Origin: Komagataeibacter melaceti
Lineage (GTDB): Bacteria > Pseudomonadota > Alphaproteobacteria > Acetobacterales > Acetobacteraceae
Assembly (NCBI RefSeq): GCF_003403295.1
Contig: NZ_QUWV01000039.1
Span: 38,951-102,950, forward strand
Length of the DNA: 64,000 nt
Reading direction: 5' to 3'
The notes below the pieces were generated by a model. That model did no database searches, was not told where the DNA came from, and worked only from the letters and a program-made list of their open reading frames with translations. A program made the translations under genes and the position numbers. Positions 40,782 to 52,142 of this stretch are shown in pieces (positions within the stretch are counted from its first letter, which is position 1; every line of letters begins with the position of its first letter).

Positions 40782-42239
40782 TCAGCCGAAAACTTTTTGC
40801 GCCTCCACCTCCGCCCGTGCCCGCGCAGCGCCCACATGCAGGTCGAACGCCTCGGCCACCGGCCAGTCACCCGCGTGCAGCGCCGCGTCGCCATGCAGCC
40901 ACACGCCCGCACAGGCGGCGTCCCACCGGGGCATGCCCGCAGCCAGCATGGCGGCGATGATTCCCGTCAGTGTATCGCCCGATCCCGCCGTGCCCAGCAT
41001 GGGGGTTGCGTGGTCATTGATGGCGACGCGCCCGTCAGGTGCTGCGATGATGGTGTCAGGCCCCTTCAGCACCGTCACTGCGCCGGTCCGGGCGGCGGCC
41101 TGCCGCGCCGCGCCGACACGGTCCGCACCCGGTTTGCCGAACACGCGCGAGAACTCCCCTATATGTGGTGTGATGATGGCGGCCCCGCGCAGCCGCTCCG
41201 GCTGCCCCTCCGCCATGCTGAAGGCTCCGGCATCCGCGATCACGTCCCGCCCCGCTTGCAACAGCACGGGCAGGGTTGCCGCGACTTCCTCCACCGACAG
41301 GCCCGGACCACACACCCATACATGGCGGCGCGCATCCTTGAGCAGTTCTTCCAGCGGGCCGGAGTCCACGATCAGGCCCGGCGGTGCGGTCATGCGGTAA
41401 TCCGGCGCGCTGTCACCAGCGGCCAGCCGCACCAGCCCCGCCCCGGCAGCGCGCGCACCAGCGGCGGACAGGCGGGCTGCACCGGGCATCTCCCGCCCGC
41501 CGCATATGCTCACGATCCCCCGGCTGTATTTATAGCTGTCCACCTTGCAAAGCGGTGTGCGCCACAGGCCGGGTTCGTTGCGCCATGTCCGAATCGGCTG
41601 GGACTCCACCACGCTTTCGGGAATACCAATATCTGCCAGCACCGTGCGCCCGCACAGCGTCCGCCCCGGCAACAACAGGTGCCCCGGCTTGAGGCGGCAA
41701 AACGTTACCGTCATCTCCGCCTGGGGCGCGTAGCCACGAACCGCCCCGGTCGCGCCATCCACGCCGGTTGGCATGTCTATGGCGACCACGCGGCGCGCGG
41801 CCCTGAGCACATCGGCCACATCCGGCCCGATATCCCGGCTCAGCCCCGCGCCGAACACGCCATCCACCACCAGATCGAATCCGGCAACACCCTGCGCCGT
41901 GAACGGCACGACGGGGCCGCGCCACAGCGCCGCCGCATGCGCGGCATCACCACCGGGATGGGGAGCCGCCAATGCGGCTATGGAGACGGGCCATCCCTCC
42001 TGCGCCAGCCTGCGCGCGGTCACGTAGCCATCCCCCCCGTTATTGCCGGGACCGCACAGCACCAGCACCCGGCAGGGCCGCATATTCTGGCGGATGGCGC
42101 GGGCCACGGCACGCCCCGCGTTCTCCATCAGGGTCGCGACCGGCACGCTGCGCGACGCGGCGGCGTCGATCCGCCCCATCTCCGTCGGGTCCGGCAGCAT
42201 GAAGCGCGCAACAGCGGCAACCCGTTCTGGTTCGGCCAT
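40782..42239 (-). CDS. nnr: bifunctional NAD(P)H-hydrate epimerase / ADP-dependent dehydratase
   Basis: 485 residues from the ATG at 42237-42239. The N-terminal YjeF/NnrE domain has LMENAGRAVARAI and LCGPGNNGGDGYVTARRL. The C-terminal NnrD kinase-like domain has VWVCGPGLS, ITPHIGEFSRVFG, VLKGPDTIIAAPDGRVAIN and the catalytic GTAGSGDTLTGIIAA. Together they repair hydrated NAD(P)H. Monocistronic in appearance, divergent from the downstream-plus CopD-like gene across 140 bases. Confidence 0.93.
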   Translation of the reverse strand: MAEPERVAAVARFMLPDPTEMGRIDAAASRSVPVATLMENAGRAVARAIRQNMRPCRVLVLCGPGNNGGDGYVTARRLAQEGWPVSIAALAAPHPGGDAAHAAALWRGPVVPFTAQGVAGFDLVVDGVFGAGLSRDIGPDVADVLRAARRVVAIDMPTGVDGATGAVRGYAPQAEMTVTFCRLKPGHLLLPGRTLCGRTVLADIGIPESVVESQPIRTWRNEPGLWRTPLCKVDSYKYSRGIVSICGGREMPGAARLSAAGARAAGAGLVRLAAGDSAPDYRMTAPPGLIVDSGPLEELLKDARRHVWVCGPGLSVEEVAATLPVLLQAGRDVIADAGAFSMAEGQPERLRGAAIITPHIGEFSRVFGKPGADRVGAARQAAARTGAVTVLKGPDTIIAAPDGRVAINDHATPMLGTAGSGDTLTGIIAAMLAAGMPRWDAACAGVWLHGDAALHAGDWPVAEAFDLHVGAARARAEVEAQKVFG

Positions 42240-42379
42240 GGATATTTTCCTCCCCTTTCCAACAACTTTGACTGCTGAAACCGCCCTGCGCATGATACAG
42301 GAACAGGAAAACCGGCATGGCGCACCTGCCCGCGCCCTGCCCTTACCCATTCATATCCAAACCCCGGCAAGGAGGCTTC

Positions 42380-42832
42380 GTGTCCTACCCCATAGTCTGG
42401 AGCCTTGTGCTCGCACTCCACATTACCGGCATGGCGGCATGGGTCGGCGGCATGATCTATGCGGCCTTCGTCCTCAAGCCCAGCCTCGGGCTGCTTGACG
42501 CGACGCAGCGCGCATCGGTCCACCTGCAGACGCTGGGCCGCTTTTTCCGTATTGTCTGGCATACCATGCCTACGGTGCTGATTACGGGCTGGCTCCTGAT
42601 TTTTCATTATGGCGGGTTTGCGGTCATGCCATGGCAGATCAACGTCATGCAGCTTTTCGGGCTGATCATGGCGGGGATTTTCGCCCGCATCTATTTCGGC
42701 CCCTACCAGAAGGCCCGCCGCGCCATCCGCCCGCAGCCCGGCGTGTTCGACTCGATCCGCTCGCTCATCATGCTCAATACCGGGCTGGGCGTGCTGACCA
42801 TTGTTGCCGCCTGCCTGGCCCATCCGTTCTGA
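42380..42832 (+). CDS. four-helix membrane protein, CopD/HemJ-like
   Basis: 150 residues from a GTG at 42380 that has AAGGAGG 5 bases upstream, better than the ATG at 42317. Four membrane helices are evident: VWSLVLALHITGMAAWVGGM, FRIVWHTMPTVLITGWLLIF, INVMQLFGLIMAGIFARIYF and LIMLNTGLGVLTIVAACLA. Histidines in helix 1 (ALHITG) and in VWHTMP and IFHYGG could bind haem or metal, as in the CopD and HemJ families. Either a copper-related protein or a protoporphyrinogen-oxidase relative is possible. A 7-bp hairpin (AATTCCG/CGGAATT, 42834-42857 region) follows the stop. Confidence 0.6.
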   Translation: MSYPIVWSLVLALHITGMAAWVGGMIYAAFVLKPSLGLLDATQRASVHLQTLGRFFRIVWHTMPTVLITGWLLIFHYGGFAVMPWQINVMQLFGLIMAGIFARIYFGPYQKARRAIRPQPGVFDSIRSLIMLNTGLGVLTIVAACLAHPF

Positions 42833-43047
42833 AATTCCGGGCCGCACACGGAATTACGGAACCGCGTGGTCACGCCCTCTTGATTTCCGTTGCAAAGGTA
42901 GATAGGCACAGGGAATGTGGCGCATGAGGGGTCTGTCCCCGCCATGTCACATTCCCCCTCCCTGCATTGCTGCAGGTACATCAGGGACGGCAGCCTGATA
43001 CAGCGCGACACGGTGGCAATCGGACGGGGCCATATCCATCTGCTGAT

Positions 43048-44640
43048 ATGTTCGAGAGTAATTTGAGCGCCAAAAAAACTTCCTCCGCCCCCGCACGTTC
43101 CGCAAAAACGGCGGCAGCCGCAGTTCCCGCCGCCAGCATCGACGGGACCGCCGCCAGTGACACGCCAGCACAAACAGCCGCGCCGGAACAGGCACAGCCC
43201 CTGTTTTCCGAACTTGGCCTGTCGGCCCCCATCCAGCAGGCCATAGATGAGATGGGATACCGTCATCCCACCCCCATCCAGGCCCAGGCCATTCCCTATG
43301 TGCTGATGGGGCGCGACGTACTGGGCGTTGCCCAGACGGGCACCGGCAAGACCGCGTCGTTCACGCTGCCCATGCTCGAGATGCTGTCCGGATCGCGCGC
43401 CCGCGCGCGCATGCCGCGTTCGCTCATCCTTGAGCCCACGCGCGAACTCGCGCTGCAGGTGGCGGAAAATTTCGTCAATTACGGCAAATACCTCAAGTTG
43501 ACCCACGCGCTGCTGATCGGCGGCGAAAGCATGGCCGAGCAGAAGGAAGTGCTCAACCGTGGCGTTGACGTGCTGATCGCCACCCCCGGGCGGCTGATCG
43601 ACCTGTTTGAACGCGGCGGCCTGCTGCTGACCCAGACCCGCCTGCTGGTGATTGATGAGGCGGACCGCATGCTCGATATGGGATTCATTCCCGATATCGA
43701 GAAGATCGTGAGCATGCTCTCCCCGCTGCGCCAGACCATGTTCTTCTCGGCCACCATGGCGCCGGAAATCCGGCGTCTGGCCGACATGTTCCTGAGCAAC
43801 CCGAAGGAAATCACGGTCAGCCGCCCCTCCTCCGTCGCGACCACCATCGAGACCGGGCTTGCGGTCGTGGATGCCCATGACAAGCGTCGCGCCCTGCGCA
43901 AGATGCTGCGTGAGGCGGACATGCAGAACGCCATCGTGTTCTGCAACCGCAAGCGTGATGTGGACGTGCTGTGCAAATCGCTCATCAAGCACGGATTCTC
44001 CGCTGGCGCCCTGCATGGCGACCTGCCGCAGTCCACCCGCTTCGCCACGCTTGATGCCTTCAAGACCGGCAAGCTCCAGATACTGGTCTGCTCCGACATC
44101 GCGGCGCGCGGTATCGACATTGGCGGTCTGTCGCACGTGTTCAATTTCGACCTGCCATTCCATGCGGAGGATTACGTCCACCGCATCGGCCGCACCGGGC
44201 GTGCGGGCCGCACCGGACATGCCTACAGCCTGGCCACCCCCGATGAGGAAGGTCTGGCCCAGGCCATCGAGAAACTGACGGGCAAGCCCATCCCCCGAAT
44301 TGAGGTCAATGGCGTGGATAATCTGGACTGGTCCGATGAGCCGCGATCCGCTGGCGGTCGCCGCAAGCCCCGCAAGGACAGCGCGGCACAGCCGAAAAGC
44401 AGCGCGCCTGCGCCAGCACCAACCCCGGCGGCACCTGCCGCCCCCGCCCCTGCTCCCGCAGCGGAGAAGGCACCCCGCAAGGGCCGCAGGTCCGATACGG
44501 CGGCAAGCGCCCCCACACGGCGCGATGCCGGCCTGCTGCCGCCCGCCGCCGATCAGGGCATTGTCGGGTTCGGGGAGGACATCCCCGCCTTCATGCAGCT
44601 TCCCCGCCGTGAAAAGACAGTCATCCCGGCGGATGAATAG
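43048..44640 (+). CDS. DEAD-box ATP-dependent RNA helicase
   Basis: 530 residues from the ATG at 43048. An Ala/Thr-rich N-terminal extension of about 50 residues precedes the core. Motifs in order: HPTPIQAQAIP (Q), AQTGTGKTASF (Walker A), PTRELALQVA, TPGRLIDL, VIDEADRMLDMGF, FFSATMAPEI, DIAARGIDIGGL and HRIGRTGRAGR. The C-terminal 100 residues are low-complexity Ala/Pro with basic patches. It is a second DEAD-box protein distinct from the RhlE-like one. Likely role is RNA remodelling; exact subfamily not certain. Confidence 0.9.
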   Translation: MFESNLSAKKTSSAPARSAKTAAAAVPAASIDGTAASDTPAQTAAPEQAQPLFSELGLSAPIQQAIDEMGYRHPTPIQAQAIPYVLMGRDVLGVAQTGTGKTASFTLPMLEMLSGSRARARMPRSLILEPTRELALQVAENFVNYGKYLKLTHALLIGGESMAEQKEVLNRGVDVLIATPGRLIDLFERGGLLLTQTRLLVIDEADRMLDMGFIPDIEKIVSMLSPLRQTMFFSATMAPEIRRLADMFLSNPKEITVSRPSSVATTIETGLAVVDAHDKRRALRKMLREADMQNAIVFCNRKRDVDVLCKSLIKHGFSAGALHGDLPQSTRFATLDAFKTGKLQILVCSDIAARGIDIGGLSHVFNFDLPFHAEDYVHRIGRTGRAGRTGHAYSLATPDEEGLAQAIEKLTGKPIPRIEVNGVDNLDWSDEPRSAGGRRKPRKDSAAQPKSSAPAPAPTPAAPAAPAPAPAAEKAPRKGRRSDTAASAPTRRDAGLLPPAADQGIVGFGEDIPAFMQLPRREKTVIPADE

Positions 44641-44667
44641 GCAGGCGACGCTTCAAGCGACAGCATA

Positions 44668-45942
44668 ATGGAAAACGTAATGGCCGATGCCATCCGGGTG
44701 GTGGCGCTTGGCAATGATGGGGATGGCGTGGCCCAGTCCCCGCAGGGGCGCGTGTTCATACCCGGGACACTACCGGGCGATGAAGTCCTGCTGGCCTGCC
44801 AGAATGGCACGCATGCCACGCTGGAGCGGGTCATCACCCCCGGTCCCGACCGGGTCACGCCACCGTGCCACCTGGCGGGTACCTGCGGTGGGTGCCGCCT
44901 CCAGCACATGGCGCTGCCTGCCATCGCGGCATGGAAAACCACCCGTGTGATCGAGGCACTGGAACGCTGCGGCTTTGCAGCGCTTCCCACCCCCACCACC
45001 CATCAGGTCGCCCCGCATGGCAGGCGGCGTGTCGATCTCGCCTTTCGGCGGGTGGACAGGCAGATCGTGCTGGGTCTCCATCGCCGCCGTGGCGATGTGG
45101 TGGACATGACGGAGTGCACCCTGCTGCACCCGGCCATTTTCGCGCTGCTCGCGCCGCTGCGCCAGATGCTGCACTCGCTGCCAGCGGTGCATGCGGGTGG
45201 TGATGTCCAGATCAACCTGCTTGATAGCGGGCCGGACCTGCTGATTACGCTCGATGGTACGCCTGACGCCAATGACCGGCGGATTCTGGCCCAATTCTGC
45301 AAAAGCCACGCCATACCGCGCATTTCCCTGAACGCCCGGCCACCGGAGACACTGGCCCTGACCGGGCCGGTCTTCCATCATTTTGGTGCCGTGCGTGTCG
45401 TGCCCCCTCCGGGTGCCTTCCTGCAGGCGGCACTTGATGGTGAAGAAGCGATCAGGACTGCGGTTCTGGCCGGACTGCCGCGCAAGGGCCTGAAGGCAGG
45501 CATTATCGAACTTTACGCAGGCTGCGGCACGCTGTCCTTCGCGCTGGCAGAACATGCCAAGGTTGCTGCCTATGAAGGGGATAAGGCCGCTTTTGCCTGC
45601 CTGAAGCAGGCCAGTGGCGGCACGCGTGTCATGCCTGCGCTGCGCGATCTCAACCGCCAGCCGGTCATGGCGACCGATCTGGCCAAGGCAGCCGCCATTG
45701 TGCTGGACCCGCCCCATGCCGGGGCCGGGGCGCAGGTGGCGCAGATCGTGGCGGGCAAGCCCCGGCACGTCATTTATGTCAGTTGCAACCCCACGGCACT
45801 CCAGCGCGACCTGACCCCGCTACAGCAGGCAGGCTACCGGGTGGACAGCGTAACGGTGATTGACCAGTTCCTGTGGTCAGCCGAGGTAGAGGCCGTATGC
45901 GTGCTGACCCTGCCCGGAAGCACGCGGCAGAACCGGCGCTAG
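44668..45942 (+). CDS. 23S rRNA (uracil-C5)-methyltransferase, RlmD/TrmA family
   Basis: 424 residues; an alternative ATG four codons in (44680) has a GGAAA site. The Fe-S ligand region is PCHLAGTCGGCRLQH near residue 66-80, with a fourth cysteine in DMTECTLLHP. The SAM-binding motif is ELYAGCGTLSFALAEH. The DPPHAGAG loop and the catalytic cysteine in YVSCNPTALQRDL are in place. The usual N-terminal TRAM domain is short but present (GNDGDGVA ... VFIPGTLPGDEV). It should methylate a uracil of rRNA. It ends convergently to the SUF operon. Confidence 0.85.
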   Translation: MENVMADAIRVVALGNDGDGVAQSPQGRVFIPGTLPGDEVLLACQNGTHATLERVITPGPDRVTPPCHLAGTCGGCRLQHMALPAIAAWKTTRVIEALERCGFAALPTPTTHQVAPHGRRRVDLAFRRVDRQIVLGLHRRRGDVVDMTECTLLHPAIFALLAPLRQMLHSLPAVHAGGDVQINLLDSGPDLLITLDGTPDANDRRILAQFCKSHAIPRISLNARPPETLALTGPVFHHFGAVRVVPPPGAFLQAALDGEEAIRTAVLAGLPRKGLKAGIIELYAGCGTLSFALAEHAKVAAYEGDKAAFACLKQASGGTRVMPALRDLNRQPVMATDLAKAAAIVLDPPHAGAGAQVAQIVAGKPRHVIYVSCNPTALQRDLTPLQQAGYRVDSVTVIDQFLWSAEVEAVCVLTLPGSTRQNRR

Positions 45943-45944
45943 GC

Positions 45945-45967
45945 ACCGGGGGCCGTGTGCCCCCGGT
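45945..45967. terminator. hairpin between convergent rlmD-like and sufA genes
   Basis: 9-bp perfect stem ACCGGGGGC / GCCCCCGGT with a five-base loop, directly after the methyltransferase stop. No T-run on either strand; may serve both converging transcripts. Confidence 0.5.
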
Positions 45968-46020
45968 ATCCCATCAATGCCGCCCTTTCGAGAAAAAGCG
46001 GCACCCGGAAACGCCCGTTT

Positions 46021-46398
46021 TCAGACGTGAAAGCTCTCGCCGCACCCGCAGCGGCCTTTTTCATTGGGGTTGCTGAAGGTAAAACCGGCTTCAAGCTGCT
46101 TGACCTCATAATCCATGACCGAGCCGATCAGGAACAGCGTCGCCTTGCGGTCAACCAGCAGGGTCACGCCTTTATCCTTCACCACTTCATCACCCGGGCC
46201 GGGCTGTTCAACGAAGGTCATGTCATAGGCATTGCCCGAGCACCCCTTGGTCGAGACACCAATGCGCAGCAGGTGGCCGGCATGGTTGGTCCGGTACAGA
46301 GTCTCAAGCCGTTGCGCCGCGCGCTCCGTCAGTGACAGGAGCGGCGGCAGTTCACGGCGGACCGGGGGCCGGGCGGTTACGGTATTCTGTTCGGTCAT
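46021..46398 (-). CDS. sufA: A-type iron-sulfur carrier SufA/ErpA family
   Basis: 125 residues. The three conserved cysteines are in STKGCSGNAY and GRCGCGESF at the C-terminus. LSLTERAAQRLETL is the family start region; the first 20 residues are an extra polar extension. It delivers assembled clusters to apoproteins. Last gene of the SUF operon, 21 bases after sufT. Confidence 0.92.
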   Translation of the reverse strand: MTEQNTVTARPPVRRELPPLLSLTERAAQRLETLYRTNHAGHLLRIGVSTKGCSGNAYDMTFVEQPGPGDEVVKDKGVTLLVDRKATLFLIGSVMDYEVKQLEAGFTFSNPNEKGRCGCGESFHV

Positions 46399-46419
46399 GG
46401 CACGTTCCCCTTGCTGGGT

Positions 46420-46878
46420 TCAGAACATGTTCAGGGCGAGGCGCGCATCTTCACTCATACGCGACATATCCCATGGCGGTTCCCACACGATCTCGACCGT
46501 GGCGCTGGTGACCGCATCAATCTTTTCCACGGCTTCCTTCACCTGCACGGGCAGTTCCTGCGCGCTGGGGCAGTTGGGGGCCGTAAGGGTCATCTCGACC
46601 TTGACCGACCCATCATCATGCAGGTCGATGGCGTAGATCAGGCCGAGTTCATAGATGTTGACCGGAATTTCCGGGTCATACACCGTCGCGATCGCCTCGA
46701 TGACGGTATCTTCATCCGGAGTACCCGTCTTTGCGCTGTTTTCCGGCGGCTTTTCACCATCCGGCGTCCAGGCCGACACGGGTTTGACCTTCGTCGCCGT
46801 ATCATCCGCCTCCAGGGAGAAAGAACCGGTTCCCTCAGCCATGCCGATGGCGGGCTCTACCTGATGTTTCTCGTCCAT
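46420..46878 (-). CDS. sufT: SufT-type iron-sulfur maturation protein (MIP18/DUF59)
   Basis: 152 residues from the ATG at 46876-46878, chosen because AGGTGA lies 8 bases upstream and it clears the sufU stop. The DUF59 core begins DEDTVIEAIATVYDPEIPVN and includes TLTAPNCPSAQELP and IVWEPPWDMSRMSEDARLAL. The first 50 or so residues are an acidic polar extension beyond the usual family length. It assists Fe-S protein maturation. Confidence 0.9.
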   Translation of the reverse strand: MDEKHQVEPAIGMAEGTGSFSLEADDTATKVKPVSAWTPDGEKPPENSAKTGTPDEDTVIEAIATVYDPEIPVNIYELGLIYAIDLHDDGSVKVEMTLTAPNCPSAQELPVQVKEAVEKIDAVTSATVEIVWEPPWDMSRMSEDARLALNMF

Positions 46879-46885
46879 GAGACTT

Positions 46886-47314
46886 TCACCTGTCTTTGTC
46901 ATCATTGAGCATCTCCATCAGTGCCGTCCATGGCAGCATGGCGCAGCGGATACGGGAACGATGCCGGTGCAGGGGTGCGAAGGCCGAGAGTTCACCCAGG
47001 GCCGCCGGGGCGTTGCCCGTCTGCACCGCTGCCTCCATATCCGCATGAAGCTGCCTGATCCGCGCCGGTTCCTGTCCCGTTACCCTTTCCGCCATCAGAT
47101 CAGCGGAGGCGGCGCAGATGGCGCAGCCACGCGTTTCATGCCGGATCGCGTCGATACGTCCCTGCGCGTCAATGACCGCATGGAGGTGAACCCTGTCCCC
47201 ACATAGCGGGTTCGTGCCCTGCCCCTGTGCGTTTGCCTGCGCCAGCTTGCCCGCGTAAAGGGGCGTTTTGGTCCGTTGCAGTACAACGGTGCGGTACAGA
47301 TCGTCCTGCGTCAT
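46886..47314 (-). CDS. sufU: iron-sulfur assembly sulfur acceptor SufU
   Basis: 142 residues from the ATG at 47312-47314; a TTG at 47329 is the alternative. The metal and sulfur-accepting residues are visible: NPLCGDRVHL, RGCAICAASADLM and RIRCAMLPW. SufU is the Zn-dependent partner that takes sulfur from SufS. No sufE lies in the operon. Confidence 0.92.
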   Translation of the reverse strand: MTQDDLYRTVVLQRTKTPLYAGKLAQANAQGQGTNPLCGDRVHLHAVIDAQGRIDAIRHETRGCAICAASADLMAERVTGQEPARIRQLHADMEAAVQTGNAPAALGELSAFAPLHRHRSRIRCAMLPWTALMEMLNDDKDR

Positions 47315-47321
47315 CACACCG

Positions 47322-48571
<1,250 letters not shown>

Positions 48572-48575
<4 letters not shown>

Positions 48576-49846
48576 GCCGCCTCCCGCTTCCACCATGCTT
48601 CCACGGCCAGGTTGAGGCTGTCCTTCAGCCGCAGGTCAGCCACCTCGTCCACCACATCGTGCAGGAACGCACGGATCAGCATGGAACGGGCGACATCATC
48701 GGGTATGCCACGGCTGCGCAGGTAGAAAAGCTGGTCATCATCCAGCGCGCCCACCGTGGCACCGTGGCTGCATTTCACGTCATCGGCGTAGATTTCAAGC
48801 TCGGGCTTGGCGTCGATTTCCGCACCATCAGACAGCAGCAGCGCCTGGTTCATCTGGTAACCATCGGTCTGCTGGGCAACCCGTTCCACCAGGATCTTGC
48901 CCTGAAACACGCCGCGCGCCTGATCGGACAGGACGTTCTTGACCGTCTGGCGTGAAACGCAGCCGGGTGCGGCATGCGTAATCACGCTGGTCAGGTCCCC
49001 ATGCTGGCGGCCCGTCAGAAGCTGCGCGCCGTTGACATGCACATGCGCGCCCGACCGGGTCAGCCCCGCATGCACTTCATGCCGCGACAGGTTGCCGCCC
49101 AGCGTCAGCGTAAAGCTATCGTACACGCCATCCGCCGCAACATGCGCATGACTTACAGCAAGATGCACCGCAAGCGCGCCTTCCGCCTGTATGCGGGCAT
49201 GGGACAGGTAGCCCTTGTCGGCTACGGCAATGTCATAAAGCGGGTTATGCAGGTAATGGCCCTGCCCCACGGAGGCATCCAGCACGGCCAGCCTGCCACC
49301 CTTCTCCACCACGATACGGTGGCGCGGATGGAACGAGACCGGCGCGTCATCCGCCGTGATGCCGATGCTGACCAGCAGCAGGCAACCGGCATCCACCCCT
49401 TCGGGCACGACCAGATCCAGCCCGTCGCGCGCCAGCAGGGTGTTCAGCGCCGTCGTGACATCACCCGCCGGGTCAATCCCGTCCTCCGCCACATCCGCAC
49501 CAGCGCCGGTGGAAATCCGGACATTGGCGGGCAGGCGCGAACGGGCGGCATCGAAATAACCGTTGACGAACACGGCACGGTTCGCCCCGGCCCCAAGGCC
49601 GGAAATGGTCTCGATTTCGGCCAGAAGCGTATCGACGGGACCGTCGTTTACATTGCGCGGGGCCGTGGCGAAGGGCACGTCGGCCAGCGTGCGCAGGGTG
49701 GTGTATTTCCATGCCTCCACCCCGGCACGCGGCAGGCCCGCGTGGCGCAGGAACTCCGCCGCCTTGCGCTGGCTGGCACCCGCCAGTCCATCATCCCGGT
49801 CGAGAAAGGCGCTGGCATTGACCCCGACCGGTGTCAGCGCGTTCAC
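48572..49846 (-). CDS. sufD: Fe-S cluster scaffold subunit SufD
   Basis: 424 residues. A beta-helical core carries the SufB/D motif DDVKCSHGATVGALDDDQLFY (quoted in part: CSHGATVGALD, RSRGIP) and ends ADLRLKDSLNLAVEAWW. It is the less conserved partner of SufB in the SufBC2D complex. It overlaps sufC by four bases. Confidence 0.93.
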
Positions 49847-50616
49847 GCCGCCTCCGCCAGGAAGCGCGCGTAACCCTGCGCTTCAAGCTGCTTGGCCAGT
49901 TCCGGCCCGCCACTGTGGATGATGCGCCCCTTCGCCATGACGTGGATGCGATCGGGCACGATATAATCCAGCAGGCGCTGGTGGTGCGTGATGACCAGCG
50001 CGGAGAAATCCGGCCCGCGCAGGGAATTGACGCCCTCCGCCACGATGCGCAGCGCATCAATGTCCAGCCCGCTATCCGTCTCGTCCAGAATGGCGAAGGA
50101 GGGCTGGAGCATGCGCATCTGCAGCACTTCGTTGCGCTTCTTCTCACCACCGGAGAAGCCGACATTCACATTGCGCTTGAGCATCTCGTCCGACATGGAA
50201 AGATGCTTGGTCTCCTTGCGCACGGCCTTGAGAAAGGCCACGGCGTCCAGTTCTTCCTGCCCGCGCGCGCGCCGCACGGCATTGACCGCGGTGCGCAGGA
50301 AGTTGGCGTTGTTCACGCCCGGCAGTTCAACCGGGGTCTGGAACGCAAGGAACAGGCCCAGGGCCGCACGCTCCTCCGGTTCCAGCGCCAGCAGGTCCTG
50401 CCCCTTGAAGGTCGCGCCGCCGCCGGTCACCTCATAATCTTCCCGTCCGGCAAGGACGTAGGACAGGGTGGACTTGCCCGACCCGTTCGGCCCCATGATC
50501 GCATGGACCTCACCCGCGGGGATCTGCAGATCCACACCGCGCAGGATTTCCTTATGTGTCCCACCGTCCGAAATACGGGCGCACAGGCCATCAATGCTTA
50601 CGAATTGCTTGCTCAC
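49843..50616 (-). CDS. sufC: Fe-S cluster assembly ATPase SufC
   Basis: 257 residues from a GTG at 50614-50616, with AGGGATTGGG upstream. Walker A is GPNGSGKSTLSYVLAG. The SufC-specific FLAFQTPVELPGVNNANFLR and the signature GFSGGEKKRNEVLQM are present, as is Walker B AILDETDSGLDIDAL. It powers SufB/SufD during cluster assembly. Confidence 0.95.
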   Translation of the reverse strand: MSKQFVSIDGLCARISDGGTHKEILRGVDLQIPAGEVHAIMGPNGSGKSTLSYVLAGREDYEVTGGGATFKGQDLLALEPEERAALGLFLAFQTPVELPGVNNANFLRTAVNAVRRARGQEELDAVAFLKAVRKETKHLSMSDEMLKRNVNVGFSGGEKKRNEVLQMRMLQPSFAILDETDSGLDIDALRIVAEGVNSLRGPDFSALVITHHQRLLDYIVPDRIHVMAKGRIIHSGGPELAKQLEAQGYARFLAEAA

Positions 50617-50631
50617 GTTTCCCAATCCCTG

Positions 50632-52122
50632 TTAGCCCACGCTGCCTTCAAGGCTGATTTGCAGGAGCTTCTGCGCCTCTACGGCGAATTCCATCGGCAG
50701 TTCCTTGAGAACGTCCTTGCAGAAGCCATTGACGATCAGGCCCACCGCATCTTCTTCGGACAGGCCGCGCTGGCGGCAGTAGAAGAGCTGGTCTTCCGAT
50801 ATCTTGGAGGTCGTCGCCTCATGCTCCACGCGCGCGGACATGTTGCGGCTCTCGATATAGGGCACGGTATGCGCCCCGCACTGGTCACCGATCAGCAGGC
50901 TGTCGCACTGCGTGAAATTGCGGCTGCCCGATGCCTTGGGCATCATGCGCACCAGCCCGCGATAGGTGCTGTCGGAGTGCCCGGCGCTTATGGTCTTGGC
51001 GATGATGGTCGAACGCGTGTTGCGCCCGATATGGATCATCTTGGTGCCGGTATCGGCCTGCTGGTGGTTGTTGGTGACGGCGACCGAATAGAACTCACCC
51101 ACAGATCCTTCCCCCTGAAGGATGCACGAGGGGTATTTCCATGTAATGGCCGAGCCGGTTTCCACCTGCGTCCATGAAATCTTGGAGCGCGCGCCCCGGC
51201 AGGCCCCGCGCTTGGTCACGAAGTTATAGATGCCACCCTTGCCGTTCTCATCACCGGGGTACCAGTTCTGCACGGTGGAATACTTGATGGAGGCATCATC
51301 CATCGCCACCAGTTCGACCACGGCGGCATGAAGCTGGTTTTCATCGCGCATCGGCGCGGTGCAGCCCTCCAGATAAGAGACGGAAGCCCCCTCCTCCACC
51401 ACGATCAGCGTACGCTCGAACTGGCCGGTATTGCGGGCGTTGATGCGGAAATAGGTGGACAGTTCCATCGGGCAGCGCACGCCCTTGGGCACGTACACGA
51501 ACGACCCGTCGGTAAACACCGCCGCGTTCAGGGCGGCGTAGAAATTGTCCGTAACCGGCACCACGCTGCCCAGGTACTTGCGCACCAGTTCGGGATGGTC
51601 GCGCACGGCCTCCGAAATGGGGCAGAAGATCACGCCCGCTTCCTGCAGGGTCTTGCGGAAGGTGGTGGCGACGGAAACGCTGTCGAATACCGCGTCAACA
51701 GCCACGGGGGGGCGGGCTTCCTGCCCCTCGGGCAGTTCCACGCCCGCCAGCATCGCCTGTTCATGCAGCGGAATCCCGAGCTTTTCGTAAGTACGCAGCA
51801 GTTCGGGATCAACCTCGTCCAGCGACTTGGGACCCGGCTTCTTGCGGGGGGCGGCGTAGTAATGCACGTCCTGGTAGTCGATGGGGGGATAATGCACCTT
51901 GGCCCATGTCGGCTCACGCATTTCCAGCCAAGAACGGTAGGCCTTGAGCCGCCATTCCAGCAGCCACTGCGGTTCCTGCTTGCGGCTGGAAATCAGACGG
52001 ATCGTGTCTTCATTCAGCCCCTTGGGGGCGATATCCATCTCGATATCGGTCTCGAATCCCCATTTATAGGTATTCTGCCCAAGGGTTTCGACCGTCTTGC
52101 GGGTTTCAGCTACTGCCGGCAT
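50632..52122 (-). CDS. sufB: Fe-S cluster scaffold subunit SufB
   Basis: 496 residues from the ATG at 52120-52122, preceded by AAAGGAGAG about 5-8 bases away. [18 protein letters not shown] is the conserved start region. The core contains [37 protein letters not shown] and the invariant cysteine in KRGACRG. It is the main cluster-building scaffold with SufC. It follows the regulator by 20 bases. Confidence 0.96.
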   Translation of the reverse strand: MPAVAETRKTVETLGQNTYKWGFETDIEMDIAPKGLNEDTIRLISSRKQEPQWLLEWRLKAYRSWLEMREPTWAKVHYPPIDYQDVHYYAAPRKKPGPKSLDEVDPELLRTYEKLGIPLHEQAMLAGVELPEGQEARPPVAVDAVFDSVSVATTFRKTLQEAGVIFCPISEAVRDHPELVRKYLGSVVPVTDNFYAALNAAVFTDGSFVYVPKGVRCPMELSTYFRINARNTGQFERTLIVVEEGASVSYLEGCTAPMRDENQLHAAVVELVAMDDASIKYSTVQNWYPGDENGKGGIYNFVTKRGACRGARSKISWTQVETGSAITWKYPSCILQGEGSVGEFYSVAVTNNHQQADTGTKMIHIGRNTRSTIIAKTISAGHSDSTYRGLVRMMPKASGSRNFTQCDSLLIGDQCGAHTVPYIESRNMSARVEHEATTSKISEDQLFYCRQRGLSEEDAVGLIVNGFCKDVLKELPMEFAVEAQKLLQISLEGSVG

Positions 52123-52142
52123 GGCTCTCTCCTTTCCCCAGT

